This document shows, piece after piece, positions 17,347 through 25,820 of a DNA stretch of 64,000 nt; positions within the stretch are counted from its first letter, which is position 1, and each line of letters begins with the position of its first letter. This DNA is from Pseudomonas viridiflava. GTDB taxonomy: Bacteria; Pseudomonadota; Gammaproteobacteria; Pseudomonadales; Pseudomonadaceae. The stretch is taken from NCBI RefSeq assembly GCF_900582195.1, contig NZ_UTHA01000174.1, positions 1 to 64,000 on the forward strand, given 5' to 3'. The notes under the pieces are model-generated. The model did not search any database, had not been told where the DNA came from, and saw only the letters and a list, made by a program, of their open reading frames with translations. The position numbers and the translations under genes were made by a program.

Positions 17347-17375
17347 TGTAGGCGCCGTCGAAGGCAGCGCCTACA
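17347..17375. repeat. TGTAGGCGC hairpin (second repeat family)
   Basis: TGTAGGCGC ... GCGCCTACA form a perfect 9-bp inverted repeat with CGTCGAAGGCA between them. The core (TGTAGG...GAAGG) is like another short palindromic family of Pseudomonas, distinct from the TGTGGGAGCGAGC REPs. It lies between two convergent genes. Confidence 0.6.
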
Positions 17376-17382
17376 GATAGGG

Positions 17383-18780
17383 CTAGCGGGCGTCGCTGTC
17401 GAGCAGCCAGTCGAGCAGCAAGCTGCTGTCGCCCGCGGGTGGTGATTCGCGAGGCGTGGGCTTGCGTGAGTTGCCCAGGCAAAGAATCGGCCGGTCGGGA
17501 TCGCCGTCGAGGAAACTCACCCAGACTTCGCTGCCGGCGCGGGGCAGTTCTTCCACTGCGATCCGGCCATTGGCCCGCGTCATGGCGATGGGCAGCCAGA
17601 TCGCGTCGTCATCAAGGGGTTGCAGGTGTTGCGAAGGCCACAGCCTGACGGCGACTCGACCCTGTTCATCGAGCTGCGCCGGTTGCCCGGCAGGCCCGAA
17701 CACTTGCGCCAGGTGGTACCCGGCAATGCTCGGGCGGGCCTGTTTGAGCGCTGGACGAAAATCGCTGGACCACGGCTGGGCGGTGAAGTCGTTGTGGTAG
17801 CGGTGCTGGGGCGGCGTCGGGTCAAGAATCGACGGATGTTGCCCATGATGGCGTAGGGCGGTGAGCCGCCATTGTTCGTTGAAGTGGCTGATCGGATGTT
17901 CCGACACTTGCAGCAGATGCCCACTGAGCAAACCGACCCGGTCGCTGCGGCCGTTGATCGTGCGGTGTTGGCAGCGTTGCCGTTCCAGATGCCGACGGCT
18001 GCGTTGTTCGTGGTGACGTTGTTCAAGCGAAGGTATCGGCGGCAGGGGATGGGCCGTGATGTGGTTGGCAGCCTCGTCGCGAACCGCCTGCTGGCCTCGA
18101 TTACGCACGGCATGCAGCGTGGCGATCGGCGCTGCGTAGTGATGCTGGAACAGCGCACTGATGCAGGGTGATGGCGTTTGCTCGCAGGCCTTGAATTCAA
18201 TCAGCACCGGCGCTTGCGGCAGGCTCAGACTGTCGTCGGCAAACACGACAATGTGCCCGTCCGCCCGGTGTTCGAAGTGGTAGTGAATGCCTTCCTCCTC
18301 ACAAAGCCTGTGCAGCAGCGCCAGATCGCTCTCTTCGTACTGGATGCAAAACGGCCGGGGCGGGTATTGGCCGACAGTCATTTCAATCCGGTAGCCATCG
18401 ACGGGCAGGGCGTTTTCCGTGAGCAATTGCTGGAGAATCTGCGGCACGCTGCGTTGCACGAACACGCGCCGTTTGCTCGGCTCGGCCAGCCTTTGCAAGT
18501 GCGGCACGACAGTCAGCCGATAGCCGATCCGGTGCGTAGCGCGATGTTCGCAACTGGCGCTGTCGATCATGCCGTGAACCCCATGCTGGTCGTCCAGACG
18601 CAGAAAGGCCGGTTGGTGCAAAAAGGTTCCCGGCGCCACGGCGGGGGCGAGGCCGATCAGCTCGATGTCGAAACGGTAGGGCTGGTTGAGTGCTTCCTCG
18701 CCGTGAAAGCGCACCACCGGCAGGCACAGACCGCTGTCGGTCAGGGTCAGGGTAAAAGGACTTTCCTTGTCGTTGAGCAT
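17383..18780 (-). CDS. Orphan VgrG-like type VI secretion spike protein, needle domain absent
   Basis: A 465-residue protein. The N-terminal 330 residues match the gp27-like part of VgrG (PYRFDIELIG, PPRPFCIQYEESDLALLHRLCEEEGIHYHFEH), and residues about 360-440 match the gp5 OB-fold (QVFGPAGQPAQLDEQGRVAVRLW ... GSEVWVSFLDGDPDRPILCLGNS). The chain ends about 20 residues after that, so the beta-helical needle of ordinary VgrGs (600-plus residues) is missing. No PAAR, Tap/DUF4123 adaptor, effector or T6SS core gene adjoins it. It could be a degenerate remnant or part of a different contractile spike. The start is uncertain (GTG at 18786 is possible). Confidence 0.75.
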   Translation of the reverse strand: MLNDKESPFTLTLTDSGLCLPVVRFHGEEALNQPYRFDIELIGLAPAVAPGTFLHQPAFLRLDDQHGVHGMIDSASCEHRATHRIGYRLTVVPHLQRLAEPSKRRVFVQRSVPQILQQLLTENALPVDGYRIEMTVGQYPPRPFCIQYEESDLALLHRLCEEEGIHYHFEHRADGHIVVFADDSLSLPQAPVLIEFKACEQTPSPCISALFQHHYAAPIATLHAVRNRGQQAVRDEAANHITAHPLPPIPSLEQRHHEQRSRRHLERQRCQHRTINGRSDRVGLLSGHLLQVSEHPISHFNEQWRLTALRHHGQHPSILDPTPPQHRYHNDFTAQPWSSDFRPALKQARPSIAGYHLAQVFGPAGQPAQLDEQGRVAVRLWPSQHLQPLDDDAIWLPIAMTRANGRIAVEELPRAGSEVWVSFLDGDPDRPILCLGNSRKPTPRESPPAGDSSLLLDWLLDSDAR

Positions 18781-19001
18781 TCGCACAGGCTCTGTCAGGC
18801 AATACGGGCCTGAGAGGGTACGAAACCGTAGCGTTGAATGGTCATGTCAAAGGCGTTTTTCAGAATCCCCCTACAAGCTCTGGTGAAGATGTCGATTCTG
18901 CATTGCATTTTTTTGGTCGATTGCCGACTTTAGGCCGTATAAACTTGGCGCCACGCGTCGGCCAATAGATGTCTCGGCGCCACAGATCAAGAGAGTGAGT
19001 A

Positions 19002-19706
19002 ATGGGCGCACAGTGGAAGGTTAAACACAAAGAAGCGGCAGCCAACGCCAAGGGCAAGATCTTCGGCAAACTGGTGAAGGAAATCACCATCGCTGCCCGC
19101 AACGGTGCCGATACCGCCACCAACGCACACCTGCGTCTGGTGGTCGAACAGGCCAAGAAAGCCTCGATGCCAAAAGAAACCCTGGATCGTGCGATCAAGA
19201 AAGGCGCCGGTCTGCTGGGTGAAACCGTGCAATACCATCGCGTGACCTACGAAGGGTTCGCCCCGCATCAGGTGCCGCTGATCGTCGAATGCGTGACCGA
19301 CAACATCAACCGTACCGTCGCCGAAATCCGCGTGGCGTTCCGTAAGGGCCAACTGGGGGCTTCCGGCTCCGTGGCCTGGGACTTCAACCACGTCGGCATG
19401 ATCGAAGCCTCGCCGGACACCCCGGACGCCGATCCGGAAATGGCTGCGATCGAAGCCGGTGCGCAGGATTTCGAGCCGGGCGAAGACGGCGCGACGCTGT
19501 TCCTGACCGATCCTACTGATCTGGACGCGGTGCAGAAAGCGCTGCCAGAACAAGGCTTCACCGTGCTGTCGGCCAAGCTCGGCTACCAGCCGAAGAACCC
19601 GGTCAGCGGTTTGAGCGACGAGCAGATGGCTGAGGTTGAAGCGTTCCTCGAAGGCCTCGACAACCATGATGACGTGCAGGATATGTTTGTCGGCCTGGCG
19701 GGCTGA
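19002..19706 (+). CDS. YebC/TACO1-family protein (YeeN-type paralogue)
   Basis: A 234-residue member of the YebC family. The N-terminus MGAQWKVKHKEAAANAKGK differs from canonical YebC (MAGHSKWANIKHRKAAQDAKRGK), placing it with the YeeN branch. The middle has NAHLRLVVEQAKKASMPKETLDRAIKKG and the C-terminal domain ends at EAFLEGLDNHDDVQDMF, typical of the family. Family members act on translation of proline-rich stretches or as DNA-binding regulators (PmpR). The canonical yebC next to ruvC is not in this window. It is monocistronic, with a promoter-sized gap upstream. Confidence 0.88.
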   Translation: MGAQWKVKHKEAAANAKGKIFGKLVKEITIAARNGADTATNAHLRLVVEQAKKASMPKETLDRAIKKGAGLLGETVQYHRVTYEGFAPHQVPLIVECVTDNINRTVAEIRVAFRKGQLGASGSVAWDFNHVGMIEASPDTPDADPEMAAIEAGAQDFEPGEDGATLFLTDPTDLDAVQKALPEQGFTVLSAKLGYQPKNPVSGLSDEQMAEVEAFLEGLDNHDDVQDMFVGLAG

Positions 19707-19733
19707 TCGGCTGCTTAAGTGATGGCCTCATCG

Positions 19734-19805
19734 CTGGCAGGCTAGCCCCACTGCGGATTTGTGAACACCACAGATCCAGTGTGGGAGCTAACCTGCTAGC
19801 GAATG
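19734..19805. repeat. Diverged REP-like pair
   Basis: GGCAGGCTAGCCCCACTGC and GTGTGGGAGCTAACCTGCTAGCG form a decayed REP inverted pair in which the GAGC/GCTC cores have changed to GCTA/TAGC compensatorily. It separates the YebC gene from the convergent LRR-kinase gene. Confidence 0.55.
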
Positions 19806-19817
19806 ACCGCGCAGCGG

Positions 19818-21131
19818 TCATAGATCTTCAAGTTGCTTCATGACCTCTCCGAACCCCGGCCGCGCCAGCACATCCGCCTGACAGCATCGCCGCTCCAGCT
19901 CTGCAAGCACCGCACGCAGCTCATCACTCAACCCCGAGTCGATGCGCGCCAGCAATTCCCCCAGCAAAACCCCGAACGCACGGACTTCGATGCGTTGCAA
20001 TGCGCGCGTTTCCAGCGTGTCGTCGACAGCATGGAACGACGCCCCGCCAAAATCGCCGAGCAGGCAATCGCCGCGCTCGTTCAACAGAATGTTGTGCGCG
20101 TAGAGATCGCCGTGGGTGATGCCTTGCTGATGCAGATGTTCCGCTGCTGAAGCGATGCCTTTGGCGATGTTCAGCGCGACCGGGGCGCTGAACCGGCAAT
20201 CCTCGGCGTAAACATCCCGCGAGCAGGACGCCAGGCTTGGCAGGCCGGCGAGGTTACGGAAAGACGGATCGATCAACTGCATCACCAGTCCTTGCTGGTC
20301 GTCGGGATGGCCACTGATACGACCCTCGACGCGGATCAGATTGGGATGCAGGCCAGCCGTGATGCAGGCGTTCATTTCGTGCAGTGGCGAGCCGTCGCTG
20401 GTCATTTCACCTTTGTACAGTTTCACCGCGACCGGCGTCACAGAGCCATCGTCGCGCTGCCAGCTCGCCCGGGAAATCACCCCCGAGGCGCCTTCACCCA
20501 GCCGTTGTTCCAGATGCAGCGCCGACCAGGGGATTTGCGGCGTTGCCTCCAGTGCGGCGGCGTCCGCCTCGGTTTCCAGCGGGTTACCGGCGTAAGCCAG
20601 CCAGGTCAGGCTTGGCAGGCTGAGCAACCACTGCGGCAGTTCGCTCAGGCGGTTCGCGGAGACGCGCAGCAGCTCCAGTCGATGGCAGTTGCTCAGGGAG
20701 GGCGGTAGCGTTTGCAGGCGGTTGCCGGACAGCATGAGTTTTTGCAGGGCAGGGCGTTCGCCAAGTTCGCTCGGCAGGCTCTGGATGCAGTTGTCGGTCA
20801 GGATCAGCCAGCGCAACTGTGGCGGCAGGGCGGCACCGGGTACGTTGACAATGCGATTGGCCCTGAAGCCGACCATCGTCAGGGCCGCGCACTGGCCGAG
20901 GCAGGCGGGCAGTTCGGTGAAGGTGTTATCGGAGCAGAACAGCACGCGCAGGCGAGTCAGGCGATGCAAGTCGTCCGGCAGGCTACTCAATTGGTTGCCG
21001 CTGAGGTTGAGGATTTCCAGGGTCTCGGCCAGCTCGAAAATCTCGCGCGGGAATTCGGTCAGTCCACAAGACAGATCCAGCCGTGTGATGCCGGACAACT
21101 CGCCGGCGCGCAATTGAGCAAGGGTGTGCAT
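19818..21131 (-). CDS. Leucine-rich-repeat protein fused to a Ser/Thr-type protein kinase
   Basis: A 437-residue two-domain protein. Residues about 15-190 carry about seven leucine-rich repeats (LNLSGNQLSSLPDDL, LMLSGNRLQTLPPSL, LRVSANRLSELPQWL). Residues about 205-437 form a eukaryotic-like kinase: Gly loop LGEGASG (211-217), Lys237 in VAVKLYKG, a probable helix-C Glu252, catalytic loop HGDLYAHN (340-347, with Gly in place of the Arg of HRD) and DFG at 360-362. All catalytic residues are present, so it should be active. There is no signal peptide or transmembrane segment, so it is probably cytosolic. It has no partner gene; substrate unknown. Confidence 0.85.
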   Translation of the reverse strand: MHTLAQLRAGELSGITRLDLSCGLTEFPREIFELAETLEILNLSGNQLSSLPDDLHRLTRLRVLFCSDNTFTELPACLGQCAALTMVGFRANRIVNVPGAALPPQLRWLILTDNCIQSLPSELGERPALQKLMLSGNRLQTLPPSLSNCHRLELLRVSANRLSELPQWLLSLPSLTWLAYAGNPLETEADAAALEATPQIPWSALHLEQRLGEGASGVISRASWQRDDGSVTPVAVKLYKGEMTSDGSPLHEMNACITAGLHPNLIRVEGRISGHPDDQQGLVMQLIDPSFRNLAGLPSLASCSRDVYAEDCRFSAPVALNIAKGIASAAEHLHQQGITHGDLYAHNILLNERGDCLLGDFGGASFHAVDDTLETRALQRIEVRAFGVLLGELLARIDSGLSDELRAVLAELERRCCQADVLARPGFGEVMKQLEDL

Positions 21132-21243
21132 GTTGGGTGTTCACTATTGATCAGGGGCGCGCCGCTGGGGCGCCGGGAATGGGCGACATGATAACGGCAA
21201 AGCAGGTTCTGGGCCTGAGTTGCATGTTGAAAACGCCACAAAA

Positions 21244-21273
21244 CCCTGTGGGAGCAAGCTCGCTCCCACAGGG
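21244..21273. repeat. Compact REP palindrome
   Basis: CCCTGTGGGAGC and GCTCCCACAGGG are perfect 12-bp arms around a 6-nt loop. It appears to be two REP ends collapsed into a single hairpin. It sits 9 bp after the AFG1-like gene's stop codon; no T-run is present on either side. Confidence 0.8.
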
Positions 21274-21282
21274 CCGGTGTGG

Positions 21283-22413
21283 TCAGTCGCAGGTGTGCAT
21301 CTCTTGCAATTGCCCCAACCGGCTGCGCGTGCGCGCCAGATCAATGGCATGGCCGTCGAGGCTTTCGTGCAAGGGCAGGTGACCAATCAACGTCAGATGT
21401 TTGTCCTGGTCGTACAACACGTCGATCAGATTGATAAAGCGCTGTTGCGCGGCGATCGAGCACTCCGCCAGTTCCGGCAGATCGTCAATGACCCAGCGAT
21501 CGAAACGTCGGCACAACTCCAGATAATCCATGACCGCCGTTGGCTGTTCACACAGATCGTTGAAGGTAAAACCGATCCGCCGTTCCTCGCAAAACCGCGC
21601 CTGAAACGGCCGGGTGCCGACCGTTAGCGCAACGCTCGGTGCATTTGCAGGGGGCAGATCCAGGGCCGCGCGTTGTGCCGGCGTGGCCGGCCACACGTAA
21701 TGCCCCTGGGTGAATATCTGATGCGCAGAGTGGCGCGCCTGACTGCGGTAATCATGCGGGCCGCCGACTTCCATCACCTGCATCTGCTTATTGATCAGTT
21801 CGATCACCGGTTTGAAACGGGCGTGATAGAGCGGATTGGGCAGCAGACCTTCAGGCGCATAGTTGGAGGTCACCAGCAGCAGGGTCCGCCGCTTGAACAG
21901 TGCCTTGAACAGCCGCGTGATGAGCATGGCATCGCCGATGTCGTGCACATGAAACTCGTCGAAACACAGCACCCGGCAATCTTGCAGCCATTCGTCGAGG
22001 GTGACTTCGAGAGCATCGTCCTGCTCGCGATGGCTGAACATGTCCTGATGCAATTGCGCGAAGAACTGATGGAAGTGCAGGCGCCGTTTCTGCGTGATCG
22101 GCAAGGCTTGAAAGAAACCGTCGAGCAACCAGCTCTTGCCGCGTCCGACGGCGCCGAACAGATACAGGCTCTGGGGGGTGTGAGCGCTTGCGCCCAGCAA
22201 AAGACTTGCCTGCTGCGCCATGCAATCGATGACGCGCTGCTGGCTGTGGCTGAGGGTGTAACCCTGACCGCTGGCCTTGTGCCGGAAGTAATCGCGGATT
22301 GCCTGGGCACTGGCGTCGCGGCCGGCGTTGGCCGGTAAACCTTTGCCGAACCAGCGGCGCAACGCCGGCCAGCGCTGGGTCAGTCGCGATCGTTTCGGCG
22401 GTTGGGCTGGCAC
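21283..22413 (-). CDS. AFG1/ZapE-family P-loop ATPase
   Basis: About 376 residues. Walker A is in LFGAVGRGKSWLL (about 87-94) and Walker B in RVLCFDEFHVHD (about 148-155); LLVTSNYAPEGLLPNPLYHARFKP is the AFG1 signature region. E. coli ZapE, which affects Z-ring stability and protein quality control, is 375 residues. That length and a GGAG 9 bp upstream support the GTG at 22413; an ATG at 22563 would add a 50-residue segment that looks non-coding. The N-terminus (KRSRLTQRWPALRRWFGKG) differs from ordinary Pseudomonas ZapE, so this is probably a second paralogue. Confidence 0.78.
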   Translation of the reverse strand: MPAQPPKRSRLTQRWPALRRWFGKGLPANAGRDASAQAIRDYFRHKASGQGYTLSHSQQRVIDCMAQQASLLLGASAHTPQSLYLFGAVGRGKSWLLDGFFQALPITQKRRLHFHQFFAQLHQDMFSHREQDDALEVTLDEWLQDCRVLCFDEFHVHDIGDAMLITRLFKALFKRRTLLLVTSNYAPEGLLPNPLYHARFKPVIELINKQMQVMEVGGPHDYRSQARHSAHQIFTQGHYVWPATPAQRAALDLPPANAPSVALTVGTRPFQARFCEERRIGFTFNDLCEQPTAVMDYLELCRRFDRWVIDDLPELAECSIAAQQRFINLIDVLYDQDKHLTLIGHLPLHESLDGHAIDLARTRSRLGQLQEMHTCD

Positions 22414-22699
22414 TGTGGGCGTCTCCGTGTTCGTAGAACCGGCTCCCGGAAGCGCGGCGACGTAGTGTAACCAGACGCCGACTTGGCCAGCCACCGCGAC
22501 GATCCGAGAGTGGGCGGTTATTGGACAAATTTGTGCGGCACGTACAGCTATTTTTAGCGACATGGCTCGACGTGTTGCCAACCTTTCGAAACATATCCCG
22601 GGCGATCCCTGGATCCAATCGACTGGCGGAATCGTCGACCGTTGCTAACCTCAATCACAGAAACGACGTCGCAAGCGATCGCTGACAAGGAACGGCGCA

Positions 22700-23221
22700 G
22701 TGAATGTACAGGTAGTCATGGGCTTGCTGGGTGTACTCGTTGCGCCTGTTCAGGCGGCGGATCTTCAAGTCGAAGTGCGCGTTGACGTGCAGCGCGGCTG
22801 TCAGTTGATCGGCCAGCAGCGGGAGGCAGGCATCGAGCAATTGGGTGTGCTCGACTTCGGCAGCACCGCGCGCCTCGATGACCCGGCCGGGCCTTTGGCA
22901 GCGGCACTGACCAATCAACGTCTGCCACGGCTGGAGTGCAACCCGGACACGCCCTATCAGATGCGCGTCGACGGCGGTCTGCACGGCGGTGTCGGAGAAG
23001 TCCGTTACATGGCGGGGGGGACGGGCAGCAAGCCAATTCCTTATCGCTTGTATCAGGACGCGGCGCGACGGCAGCCGTTGGTGGTGGATGTGCCGGTCAG
23101 CGGGCGGGTGCCGGACAGCGGCACGGTGGAATTACCGCTCTACGCGCGGATCGAGCGCCTGGCTGAGGTGCCGCAGGTCAGTCGTTATTCGGATCTGGTC
23201 AAGGTAACGGTCACCTGGTAA
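22700..23221 (+). CDS. Spore coat U domain pilus subunit 1 (archaic chaperone-usher pili)
   Basis: A 173-residue secreted subunit: signal peptide to about residue 20 (GLLGVLVAPVQAA), then a spore-coat-protein-U (SCPU) domain with the two Cys (about 34 and 74) and the terminal beta strand SDLVKVTVTW. It starts with GTG at 22700, preceded by AAGGAA at 7 bp. It opens a seven-gene operon of Csu/CupE type, in which such subunits assemble through donor-strand exchange in the periplasm. It lacks the long low-complexity strand of the major pilin, so it is probably a minor subunit. Confidence 0.83.
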   Translation: MNVQVVMGLLGVLVAPVQAADLQVEVRVDVQRGCQLIGQQREAGIEQLGVLDFGSTARLDDPAGPLAAALTNQRLPRLECNPDTPYQMRVDGGLHGGVGEVRYMAGGTGSKPIPYRLYQDAARRQPLVVDVPVSGRVPDSGTVELPLYARIERLAEVPQVSRYSDLVKVTVTW

Positions 23222-23321
23222 TCGCGATGGCAACAGGCACTCGGTGGACGCGGGTGCACAAGGAAGGCGTTCGATGATGAGCGCGGTGATCGAGTCAGCG
23301 TAAAGGAGCAGGGACGGCGCA

Positions 23322-23855
23322 ATGACAGGCAAACACTGGATGGTGGCGGCGGCAGGGACGCTGGCAATCCTTGCAGACGACGCGCAAGCGGCGATGAGCG
23401 GGCAGATCAATGCGCGGCTGATCCTGATTGCCGGCTGTGAAGTCACCAACACCGGCACTCCCGCCAGCCCGGTCAGCGACCTCGGCACCCTCGATTTCGG
23501 CCTTCAGGGGCCCACCTGGAACGCGCCGATCAAGGCCAGCCTCGGCGGCGACAGCAGTGGCAAACTCAACGTCGCCTGCAATCCTTCGGTCACCGGTTTC
23601 ACCGTCACCATCGATGGCGGTACCCACGGTGACGGCAACACCCGGCGCCTGAGCAACGGCCGCCAGACCCTTCCCTATCAGCTGTTTGTCGATCCCTCCG
23701 GCGCCCGGAGCTACAGCATCGGCCAGCAACACAATTTCGCTGTCACCAGCGCTGCGCAGATACCCATTCCGGTATTTGGCTCGGTGGTGGCGAATACCCG
23801 CGCGGTACCGGCAGGTGTCTATACCGACACGCTGACGGTGACGCTCGACTGGTAA
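23322..23855 (+). CDS. Spore coat U domain pilus subunit 2
   Basis: A 177-residue secreted SCPU subunit. Signal peptide about 1-24 (ending DDAQA), mature N-terminus AMSGQINARLILIAGCEV similar to CsuA/B and CupE1 major pilins, and final strand YTDTLTVTLDW. A strong AAAGGAG is 13 bp before the ATG. It shares the pattern G-x-(I/L)-x-x-x-L-I-L-I-x-x-C with the next gene product, so these two are the likely main shaft candidates. There are about 100 bp between this gene and the first subunit. Confidence 0.85.
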   Translation: MTGKHWMVAAAGTLAILADDAQAAMSGQINARLILIAGCEVTNTGTPASPVSDLGTLDFGLQGPTWNAPIKASLGGDSSGKLNVACNPSVTGFTVTIDGGTHGDGNTRRLSNGRQTLPYQLFVDPSGARSYSIGQQHNFAVTSAAQIPIPVFGSVVANTRAVPAGVYTDTLTVTLDW

Positions 23856-23875
23856 CCCCGTAGAGGACGGACACC

Positions 23876-24412
23876 ATGCGTACGTTTGCATCAAGGATAG
23901 GTTTGTCGTTGCTTGGCCTGGCGCTGGTTTCCAGTGCCAACGCCGCCACCACGGTCACCGGCCAGATCACCTCCAGCCTGATTCTGATCAGCAGTTGTCA
24001 GGTCAATGGTGCCGGCGGTTCCACCGGGCTGAGCTTCGGTGCGTTGAACTTCGGCACTGCCAACAGCCTGTTCACCACCGCCACCGGGCAAGTGTTGGGC
24101 GGTGGTGGTGGAGCGCTATCGATTCTCTGCTCCAGCGGTACCACGCCGACGGTCAAAGTGCGCGCGGGTGCCCATGACGGCATGTCGCCGGGTGGCACGC
24201 GAGCGCTGTACGACGGTGTCGCCAATTACGTGCCGTACGACTTGTACACCGACGCCGGACACTCGCAACTGCTGGCGATTGACGGGACGATCAACCTCGC
24301 CGCCAGCACCGGGGTCGCGCAGACGGTGAACATCTACGGTCAGGCGGTGGGCAAGGCCGGTTTGCCAGCGGGGACGTACACCGACACCGTCGCTGTTGAA
24401 CTGACGTTCTGA
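23876..24412 (+). CDS. Spore coat U domain pilus subunit 3
   Basis: A 178-residue SCPU subunit with signal peptide MRTFASRIGLSLLGLALVSS...NA. The mature start ATTVTGQITSSLILISSCQV parallels subunit 2, followed by the conserved LNFGTANSLF and the final strand YTDTVAVELTF. A GAGG precedes the ATG by about 9 bp. It lies 20 bp after subunit 2 and 4 bp before subunit 4, so it is translated as part of the operon. Confidence 0.85.
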   Translation: MRTFASRIGLSLLGLALVSSANAATTVTGQITSSLILISSCQVNGAGGSTGLSFGALNFGTANSLFTTATGQVLGGGGGALSILCSSGTTPTVKVRAGAHDGMSPGGTRALYDGVANYVPYDLYTDAGHSQLLAIDGTINLAASTGVAQTVNIYGQAVGKAGLPAGTYTDTVAVELTF

Positions 24413-24416
24413 TGCC

Positions 24417-24917
24417 ATGCGCCGCCATGGCTGTGCCGCGCTGCTCCTGCTTTGTGCGGGCAGTGCGCCGCTGCCGCTGACCGCAGCGACCAGCCAGAGC
24501 TTTCAGGTCAGCGCCACGGTCACTGCCGGGTGTCTGGTGGTGGGCGGGGTGTCGAACTATGGCGGGCTGAATTTCGGTTCACGTTCGGCACTGGCTACCG
24601 GCACCGTGCAGGTCGCGCTGACCGGTGGGGTGCAATTGCAATGCACGCCGGGCGTGACACTGAACATGAGCGTCGATGGCGGCCAGTACAACAACAGTGG
24701 CCGGCACATGCAGGTCAACAGCGGCAGTGCGCGGGTGGCGTATGCGCTGTTTCGCGATGCGGCGTACAGCCAAAGCCTGGGCATTGGCCAGAGCGTGGCG
24801 GTGGCTTACAGCGATGCGAACAACATCAGCCTGCCGATTTACGGTCAGGTGCAATTGCCGGGCAATCAGCCTGGGGGGACGTACAGCGACGTGTTGCAGG
24901 TGCAACTGTCGTGGTAA
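24417..24917 (+). CDS. Spore coat U domain pilus subunit 4
   Basis: A 166-residue SCPU subunit with a Cys-containing signal region (CAALLLLCAGSAPLPLTAA), mature N-terminus ATSQSFQVSATVTAGCLV, the LNFGSRSAL motif and final strand YSDVLQVQLSW. The start codon lies 4 bp after the stop of subunit 3, implying translational coupling. Csu operons usually have three SCPU subunits before the chaperone; this one has four. Confidence 0.84.
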   Translation: MRRHGCAALLLLCAGSAPLPLTAATSQSFQVSATVTAGCLVVGGVSNYGGLNFGSRSALATGTVQVALTGGVQLQCTPGVTLNMSVDGGQYNNSGRHMQVNSGSARVAYALFRDAAYSQSLGIGQSVAVAYSDANNISLPIYGQVQLPGNQPGGTYSDVLQVQLSW

Positions 24918-24952
24918 GGCGAAGTTGAATGGCCGACAAGGAGCAGGTTTTT

Positions 24953-25741
24953 ATGGGGTTAGTTACGTCACGGCACTCTTTCGTGCGCTGTGTGATGTGG
25001 ACGATGGTCATGCTTGGGGTAAGCCAGGCACACGCGGCGAGTTCGGTGCTGATCTGGCCGATCGATCCTGTGCTGGAGGCTGATCAACAGGCCAGTGCGC
25101 TGTGGCTGGAAAACCGTGGCAGCGAAACTGCCAATCTGCAGATCCGCGTATTCGGCTGGAGCCAGAGTGATTTCGCCGAGCAATACCAGAACCAGCGCGA
25201 CGTGATCGGCAGCCCGCCGGTGGCGAAAATCGAACCGGGGCAGAAACAATTGGTGCGTCTGACCCGAACCAGGGAAGTGCCGCCGGGGCAGGAACTGGCT
25301 TACCGGATCATCATCGACGAAATACCTTCCGCACAACCCGCGACCGCTGACGGAGGCAAAACCGCCGCAGCGATCCGCTTCCAGATGCGTTATTCGGTGC
25401 CGCTGTTTGCCTACGGCGCCGGGTTGTGGAGCAAAGAGGACAGCACCCGCGCGCGTGATCCCAAGGGGGTCGGCCTGCCGCAGTTGAGCTGGCGCACGGT
25501 GGCCGTGGATGGCAAGCCTTATGTCGAGGTGCGCAATCAGGGCGCGGTGCATGCGCGACTGACTGACGTGACCATCAAACAGGCTGGGCAGAGCAAACCA
25601 TTGGCCGAAGGGCTGCTGGGTTACGTATTGCCCGGCGCGGTGATGCGCTGGCCGGCACCGGGGCCGTTGGCTGGTGAGTCAGCATTGCAGGTGCGGGTCA
25701 ATGGCGCGGCACAGGTGCAGAGCATCACGCCCGCCAAGTGA
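24953..25741 (+). CDS. Periplasmic pilus chaperone (CsuC/CupE4 type)
   Basis: A 262-residue PapD-like chaperone. Signal peptide about 1-28 (ending SQAHA), an Ig-like domain 1 with SSVLIWPIDPVLEADQQASALWLENRG and the donor strand region KQLVRLTRT, then domain 2. The ATG at 24953 is chosen for AAGGAG 9 bp upstream; an upstream in-frame ATG at 24929 would disrupt the signal peptide. It stabilises subunits and delivers them to the usher encoded next. Confidence 0.87.
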   Translation: MGLVTSRHSFVRCVMWTMVMLGVSQAHAASSVLIWPIDPVLEADQQASALWLENRGSETANLQIRVFGWSQSDFAEQYQNQRDVIGSPPVAKIEPGQKQLVRLTRTREVPPGQELAYRIIIDEIPSAQPATADGGKTAAAIRFQMRYSVPLFAYGAGLWSKEDSTRARDPKGVGLPQLSWRTVAVDGKPYVEVRNQGAVHARLTDVTIKQAGQSKPLAEGLLGYVLPGAVMRWPAPGPLAGESALQVRVNGAAQVQSITPAK

Positions 25742-25820
25742 GTGAGTCGTAGCGCAGACATCTGGCATCGACGAAAGCGGTATCAGGAGGATTCAGTCCA
25801 TTGACGGACGTAAAACGCGT

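Noticed and set aside
16103..17482. A 459-codon minus-strand frame opposite the FAD oxidase
   Set aside because: It crosses the end of the oxidase gene and the convergent VgrG-like gene; the plus-strand oxidase is clearly the coding frame.
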